From Microthyrium microscopicum (lineage: Eukaryota; Ascomycota; Dothideomycetes; Microthyriales; Microthyriaceae): 64,000 nucleotides of DNA. The position numbers and the translations under genes were made by a program. The stretch lies in the NCBI GenBank assembly GCA_010405405.1, contig MU004241.1:496001-560000 (forward strand), written 5' to 3'. Under the pieces are notes generated by a model, which saw only the letters and a list, made by a program, of their open reading frames with translations, was not told where the DNA came from and did not search any database. Positions 58,818-64,000 of this stretch are shown here, in pieces. Position 1 is the first letter of the stretch, and the number at the start of each line of letters is the position of its first letter.

Positions 58818-60121
58818 TCACTTCTCTTTCTTCTCTGCCTCCCCCTTCTTTCTCTCCTTCTGCAACTTCTCTCTTCTTCCCATCCCAGCCTCACCACCAA
58901 TACCACCAAAGACGAGTCCAACACCCAGCCACTGCATTGGCGTAATCTTGTGTCCAAAGTACACCACGCTTAGCACCATCGTCAGCATCTTGCGCGTCAC
59001 ATTCACAGTAACCAACACCAGTGACGAAAACGTTGCTAGCGTGTGAAACACGAACACTTGCCCAAACGCACCACATGCGCTGAACGCCAACACATCGTAG
59101 CCGACTTGTGGATGTCGGCCGATGAATGCCAGCGCTTCACGTAGTTCGTCGCCAATAGGCAGCGAGAGGTATTGGCCGATGGCGGTGGGTGCTAGGAAGG
59201 GCACGAGGAGTAGATATGAGGAAGTCAAGGCGGTTGCGAGGATGTTTTGAGCGCACATCATTTGCGGTCCTGAGTAGGGTTTGAAGGTTGTGAAAATATA
59301 ATCCTGCGTGGTATTGAAGAGGCCATCAAAGAGCAAGTTGATGCCAAGCAAGAAGAGACCCCAGGAGGCATTGGTGCCAGCCTTGCTCTTGTGTTTTGCA
59401 GCCTTGGAAGCGGCGGATGGGTGGTGGATTGTGAAGATTGCAACGCCGAGGGTTACAAGCGCTACGACGAGATATTTGTAGAGGGGGTAGCGTTTGCGGA
59501 AGATGGTGAGGTGGAGGAACATGACGGGGAGGAGTTTGCATGATTTGGCGAGAAGGAAGGTTATATAGTCGATGTAGTTTAGGGCGGCGTAGCCGAATGG
59601 AGAGGCGAGGGAGCTTGTTATCGAGACGAGGAGGAGTGGAGGGAGGATTTTGGCGGTTGGAAATATAGGTGCTGGTCTGCCTGGTTTATGTGGATGTGAT
59701 GTCGCTGCGTACAGGTATACGAGACCGCTCAGAGCCGCGAATATGGAGTATACGGTGTTGAGGAAGATTGGATACTTGAACTTCTCCGACTTCCATGCTG
59801 GGCCGTATGTTGTGGTTGTAATGCGCTCTTGAAGGATACCCCAGGTCAAGCTTGAAAAGACGAAAGGTCAGTGTACGTATGGGGCGCTCAACTTTGGGGA
59901 ACAAACAAAGAAGCATATATTCCTCCCACGCAAATCAACAGGCTTCCGACACCAGGTTGACTTTCAGCATTTGGTGTCGCAATAACTTGTATAGAAGCCT
60001 TTTCTGATTTGGAGGACGCCTCGTCGATTAAGATCCCATCGACTGCTTGATGAAGACTTCCATTAGCCATGACAGTCTCAGAAGGTTCACGGCGCACCGC
60101 TGGCTTCTTTTCTCTGGCCAT
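58818..60121 (-). CDS. HUT1: HUT1-like nucleotide-sugar transporter (UAA family)
   Basis: Two exons, 60121-59907 and 59850-58818, give 415 residues. HUT1 proteins are ER carriers linked to UDP-galactose/UDP-glucose transport and ER folding. A hydrophilic head is followed by LLICVGGIYASFLTWGILQE (joined across the intron; the GTTTGT donor restores this exact family motif) and RITTTTYG. Then come LNYIDYITFLLAKSCKLLPVM, MCAQNILATALTSSYLLLV, FGQVFVFHTLATFSSLVLVTV and NVTRKMLTMVLSVVYFGH. The C-terminus is Lys/Glu-rich and ends KKEK, an ER-retrieval-type dilysine signal. Confidence 0.9.
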
Positions 60122-62349
60122 GGTGCATGTATCTTGAGTTTGTGTACCGGGTTCGGGCAACGAGTTTGAGTAATGAAGGCGTGGGCGCGTTGGTAGTTGA
60201 CGGCGGATTGTTGCAGTGAGGGCTTAGAAAAAGTCCCAATTGTAATGACAGGATTTTAATGATAGAAGTACCACAGTGTTTGAGAAGACAGAATGAAGGA
60301 AATGTTTGGATGTGTTATGTTCTGGCGCATTCAATTTGTTGAAGTTGACAACGTAGCCAGAACTGTATTGATAAGTACTAGGCCGCTTCGAGTCTAGCGT
60401 ATATTGCTCAAATAATTCATGGGTCGATCTACCACGACGCCTAATAAAGAGCATATTCTTTGATTTCCATCATATTTGATTATTTTCTAAGAATTTTTGC
60501 GTACTCGCTGGAAAATAACGTACCTAGGCATGACCGAATGTAGGACAGGAGCCAACGAAGCTGATGGGAGCGCGCCATCGATCAAGTCGACCCGTCCACA
60601 ATAGTTCATCAGCTCTATATTTGGAAATTTGTTCCATGAACTTGTTGTTACAGAACCTGGCTGTTTGAGTACTTCAGCCTTTGCATGCTAATTCAACGAA
60701 AGAATACAACTTTCCGACTGTAGTAATGTAAGCCTGGGCCTTGGCTCCCAGAACCAGCAGATGTACTTGGCGCCTCCGCCTCACTCGGTTTACTATATGG
60801 TAAGAACAAGGCATTTGAAAACCTTAGTTTAGTCTTTGAAGCACTAAATAATATATACAGATGTGAAAAGTCCAGAGGAAGAGAACCACTGGTCATTTTG
60901 CGTCGCAACAGCGAGTTGCATTGATTTTTTGAATACTGGATAAGCCTGGGAGAAATGTCACGATAGGACAATATGTGCCGTGTGTGTCAAAGAAGAGTTA
61001 GAATTGAAAATGGGTGTGATTGGCTCTTGATCAAATTCAACGGCGGCAATGACGGGCAGTGGGCCCAATAAAAGGTCGTAGTCAGGTTCGCGCCTGCCAA
61101 GCCAAGACCGCGACCACGTGGAATTGAAGTTTAGACCTGCACTGTCAGAATTAGCTCCTTGTTGAGTGCAAGTGCAACACCATCATCACTCATTGTAGAA
61201 TCTCGCGATAGATTGCTCCTGCATTTGCACCGTAGTAGTTCTACAACATGTTCGCCACCAATAAAGTGTTCTACAGACCTTGTTTTCGTGAGGTTGGAAA
61301 AGAGTTCAAAGGGCTCCATTGATGACGTCTAAAGGCTTTAGCGAGCCAATTAAACCGCCCGAAAGTAACAGGCAGGAAAACAAGTTGGCTGTCATGCATA
61401 ACATCCCAGTCCCCGCAAAACTAATAAAACCACGGCCTTGCCTCTTCGCGTGGTCAAAAAAACCTCGTGGACAGCTCGCCTCTTTGACAGCTGTCCTGCG
61501 ACCTCAACTCCCTTCGACTGCGCGCTGCGCACGTCGTAGTCGGGGAGTCTGGATACTCTAGGCTCCTTGGCTCTCGGTCGCAGCTCGACGATGTTACTTA
61601 CTACGTCGGACGTTCTAGGTCCGCGTGGCTAGGTTCTGTCGCGCGTACAGAAATGAGTCTTCAGTCGTCGGGTAGTTTTCTTTGAATACAAGATCTACTG
61701 GCGCCTGTCTACTCCCGCTGCCTCTTGCTGGCGCTTCCGGTTTCCGGAAGTTCAACTCCACGCAAGCTCAAAATAGAGCCTGCCCGTGATTGATGAGTGG
61801 TTGGTAGCAGACACGCTTGGGTAACGACCATGGTGTTGAGAGCTGTTTCAGGAGCTTTACGCCCGCTCCAGTCACAATGCTCTCAGCTCTGTGAGCCGCC
61901 TTGACTGGTCCTACCGCTTTGTCTGGTATGTCTAGTTTTCTTTAATGTTCCTAATTTTGTCTTTCACCTATTTCTTTTACTGCCAACAATGACCATTGTC
62001 TGTGGCTCTCGCTGTGGCTCAGGCGCTTTGTTCCGCCTGATCGTTGGCATATCATTTTCGTTTGTTGATACATCAATCAACTCCCTCTCCCACCACTTTT
62101 TTGCTCCCACATCAATACCATGGATGCTATTCAGGATCAATAGCCTTCCTTTATTTCCTTTTTTGCGCTTGTAAATCTTCACTTTTACATTCTTACCACT
62201 TGCTGGTCAAGTTATTTGTGCCTTTATCACTTCATAATATTCCTCTCCTCCTTATATTTCTGTTCCTTTATGCTGCCGGCAAGCACAAATCATAATACTA
62301 ATTCTCACCACCTATAGCCCTTTCGTGTCTGTTCCCACTTTCTCCAGGC
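60122..62349. other. Long divergent intergenic region upstream of PRM1
   Basis: 2.2 kb without a supported gene. Small minus-strand frames at 60693-60971 and 61131-61319 show no conserved features. 61900-62345 is very CT-rich and probably forms the PRM1 promoter and 5' leader. Confidence 0.5.
60421..60593. repeat. Possible further hairpin element of the CTCCCATC group
   Basis: GATGGGAGCGCGCC at 60563-60576 and the following TCGATCAAGTCGACCC match 57312-57342 at most positions. The candidate left end GGGTCGA at 60421 mirrors the right-end TCGACCC. The rest of the left arm is weak, so the limits are tentative. Confidence 0.4.
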
Positions 62350-64000
62350 ATGGCTTTCCAAGAGAATCAGCAGCAAACCTTTCCGGCCGTACCTCCTTCT
62401 TTCTCCGCTGGCGGTCATGAGATGCGAGACTACTACGCAGACTCCGCTGCACCACGACCGATTACGAATGAGGATCCGTACCTCACCCCATACCTCGGCC
62501 TTCGAGCTAGATTATCCCAGACTTGGATAAATCAATGGACCCTCCTTCTCCTTCTGGTTCTTGCCAGAGTTATTCTCGCGCTTATTAGCGCAAACGACCT
62601 CATCGAAGACGCTCATGATGAGGCTCTCTCAGCATGCTCCGTGGTAGAAAAGGCTGGTAGCACCCTTGCTTCAGTCCCTCACTATGCGGCACAAGGCTTC
62701 AATTCAATGGCTGGCACAGGTGTAACCAAAGCAGTCGCTGGGTTAGAATCCATGGTTACATTAATGTTGACTGGCGTAGAGCAAATGGTTGTGTTTTATA
62801 TTGGAATGCTCACAAATACCTATCTCTGCCTGATCACTTTGGCAGTAGGTGGAAGTTTGCATGCTGTTCTTGACGTTCTTAGTAGCGTGGAAGCCTCACT
62901 CAACAAAACTTTGGGTACAATTGGCGATGACGTTGGCAATATCGCTGGTGGTCTACAAAAGAGCATTCAAGCTCTAGTCTCTGGAATCAACACTGTCTTT
63001 GGAAACAACAATCCTCCAAAGATCGACTTTAGTGGACCCATTGGAGAGCTCAAAAACTTCAAGCTTCCTTCAGGATTCAGTGATGATTTGCAAAAGCTCA
63101 ACAGCTCTATTCCCACCTTTGCCGATGTTCAAAACGCCACCAATTCTGTTATCGAGTTGCCTTTTGAGGAAGTCAAGAAACTGATCACAGCTGCCTGGGG
63201 AAACTATACTTTCAATCATTCGATTCTGCCGGTTCCCCAGAAAGAGACTGTGACTTTTTGCTCCGACAATCAGCACCTCAACAACTTTTTCAACGATTTG
63301 AGAAATATTGCAAAGTACGCCAAGATGATATTTCTTTCAGTACTTCTCATTTGTGCGATTGCGGCATGCATTCCTATGGCTATGCTTGAGTACCGACGCT
63401 ACTTCAAAATGCGCATCAGATCAAAGATCATCAGCAAGATGACTAGAAGTCCAATGGATCAAGCATACCTGTTTTCTAGGCCATACTCTTCCGATTTTGG
63501 CTGGGTATTGGCCAGAAGATTCAAGAATCCCAGGACTCAAGTTTTAGTGCGCTGGTGCTGGGCTTACTGCACAACACTTCCAGCTCTACTCCTTCTTTCG
63601 CTCGCTCTTGCAGGATTCTTTGCTTGTCTTTGTCAATTCATATTTCTCAAAGTTGTTGAAAAGACAGTTCCTGAATTGACCGCCGAAGTTGCTGGAATGG
63701 TTGGTGATGTAGTCAACAAGCTCAACAATGCATCAGAATCGTGGGCAAATCAAACCAACGCGGTCATACTCAAAGAAAGCGACACCCTCAATCATGACCT
63801 TCTAGGTTGGGTTGGAACAAGTACCACTGCAGTCAACAGCACTTTGAACAAGTTTGTTGATGAGACAGTCGGAGTTCTCAACAAGACTTTTGGTGGAACT
63901 CCGCTTCAACAGCCAATTCTAGAGGTTTTCAATTGCCTCATCGGACTCAAAATCGCTGGAATTGAAAAGGGCTTGACCTGGGTGCATGACAATGCCCATA
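62350..64000 (+). CDS. PRM1: Plasma membrane fusion protein Prm1, partial at right edge
   Basis: An open frame of 550 codons runs from the ATG at 62350 to the window edge without a stop or obvious intron. Prm1 promotes membrane merger during mating-cell and hyphal fusion. Seen in order: PYLTPYLGLRARLSQTWINQ (the usual start), WTLLLLLVLARVILAL as helix 1, then an extracytosolic Asn-glycosylated region with SACSVVEKAGSTLASVPHYA. Helix 2 is near residues 138-165 (MVVFYIGMLTNTYLCLIT), and a second ectodomain follows with TFCSDNQHLNNFF. Helix 3 is MIFLSVLLICAIAACIPMAM and helix 4 ALLLLSLALAGFFACLCQF. The last helix and tail lie beyond 64000. Confidence 0.9.
   Translation, partial: MAFQENQQQTFPAVPPSFSAGGHEMRDYYADSAAPRPITNEDPYLTPYLGLRARLSQTWINQWTLLLLLVLARVILALISANDLIEDAHDEALSACSVVEKAGSTLASVPHYAAQGFNSMAGTGVTKAVAGLESMVTLMLTGVEQMVVFYIGMLTNTYLCLITLAVGGSLHAVLDVLSSVEASLNKTLGTIGDDVGNIAGGLQKSIQALVSGINTVFGNNNPPKIDFSGPIGELKNFKLPSGFSDDLQKLNSSIPTFADVQNATNSVIELPFEEVKKLITAAWGNYTFNHSILPVPQKETVTFCSDNQHLNNFFNDLRNIAKYAKMIFLSVLLICAIAACIPMAMLEYRRYFKMRIRSKIISKMTRSPMDQAYLFSRPYSSDFGWVLARRFKNPRTQVLVRWCWAYCTTLPALLLLSLALAGFFACLCQFIFLKVVEKTVPELTAEVAGMVGDVVNKLNNASESWANQTNAVILKESDTLNHDLLGWVGTSTTAVNSTLNKFVDETVGVLNKTFGGTPLQQPILEVFNCLIGLKIAGIEKGLTWVHDNAH

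Noticed and set aside
1-64000. tRNA or rRNA genes
   Set aside because: I looked for B-box-like and cloverleaf patterns in the intergenic regions and saw none I could support by eye; a tRNAscan run would be needed to exclude them.

Overview
The window is a gene-dense piece of a filamentous ascomycete (Pezizomycotina) nuclear genome. The evidence is short GT-AG introns of about 45-70 nt with CTAAC/CTGAC branch sites, typical fungal gene families (LsdA, SUR7/PalI, GtaA glutaminase, CYP505, UstYa/DUF3328, Zn2Cys6 regulators, Prm1) and small secreted proteins. Leotiomycetes is my guess from overall protein flavour, not a demonstrated placement. Almost every gene is split, so I rebuilt gene models by joining open frames across splice sites by eye; exon ends are given in each entry.

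Left end (1-2.5 kb): the most interesting locus. A UstYa-family (DUF3328) oxidase runs off the left edge on the minus strand. It is divergently paired with a 313-residue secreted precursor that carries a signal peptide, 12 Lys-Arg (Kex2) sites and ten aromatic-rich peptide units. This is the layout of a fungal ribosomal peptide (dikaritin/ustiloxin-like RiPP) cluster. The core sequences match no product I know, and the rest of the cluster should lie to the left of the window.

2.9-24.9 kb: RTC5 (TLD protein), a very small secreted protein, a ferritin-like late sexual development protein and a SUR7/PalI membrane protein. These are followed by a loose group of accessory enzymes and transporters: a CmcJ/AsaB-like oxidoreductase, an amino acid permease, an acyltransferase-3, a truncated SDR and an MFS carrier. 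Then come sphingosine-1-phosphate lyase and calcipressin.

26-47 kb: mostly core or secreted-enzyme genes. They are RPB3, the mitochondrial GrpE homologue, an SLC35F6-like carrier, beta-mannosidase, a large Zn2Cys6 regulator, a GtaA-type glutaminase and TEF1. TEF1 carries unusual splice sites around a tiny exon.

47-64 kb: a self-sufficient CYP505 P450-reductase fusion facing a divergent Zn2Cys6 regulator, an OSTalpha/TMEM184-like protein, HUT1, and the 5' part of PRM1 running off the right edge. This half is littered with short non-coding hairpin (MITE-like) elements. One 235-bp family has copies at 26.5 and 48.6 kb. Other inverted repeats share a CTCCCATC core, and two of these sit inside introns.
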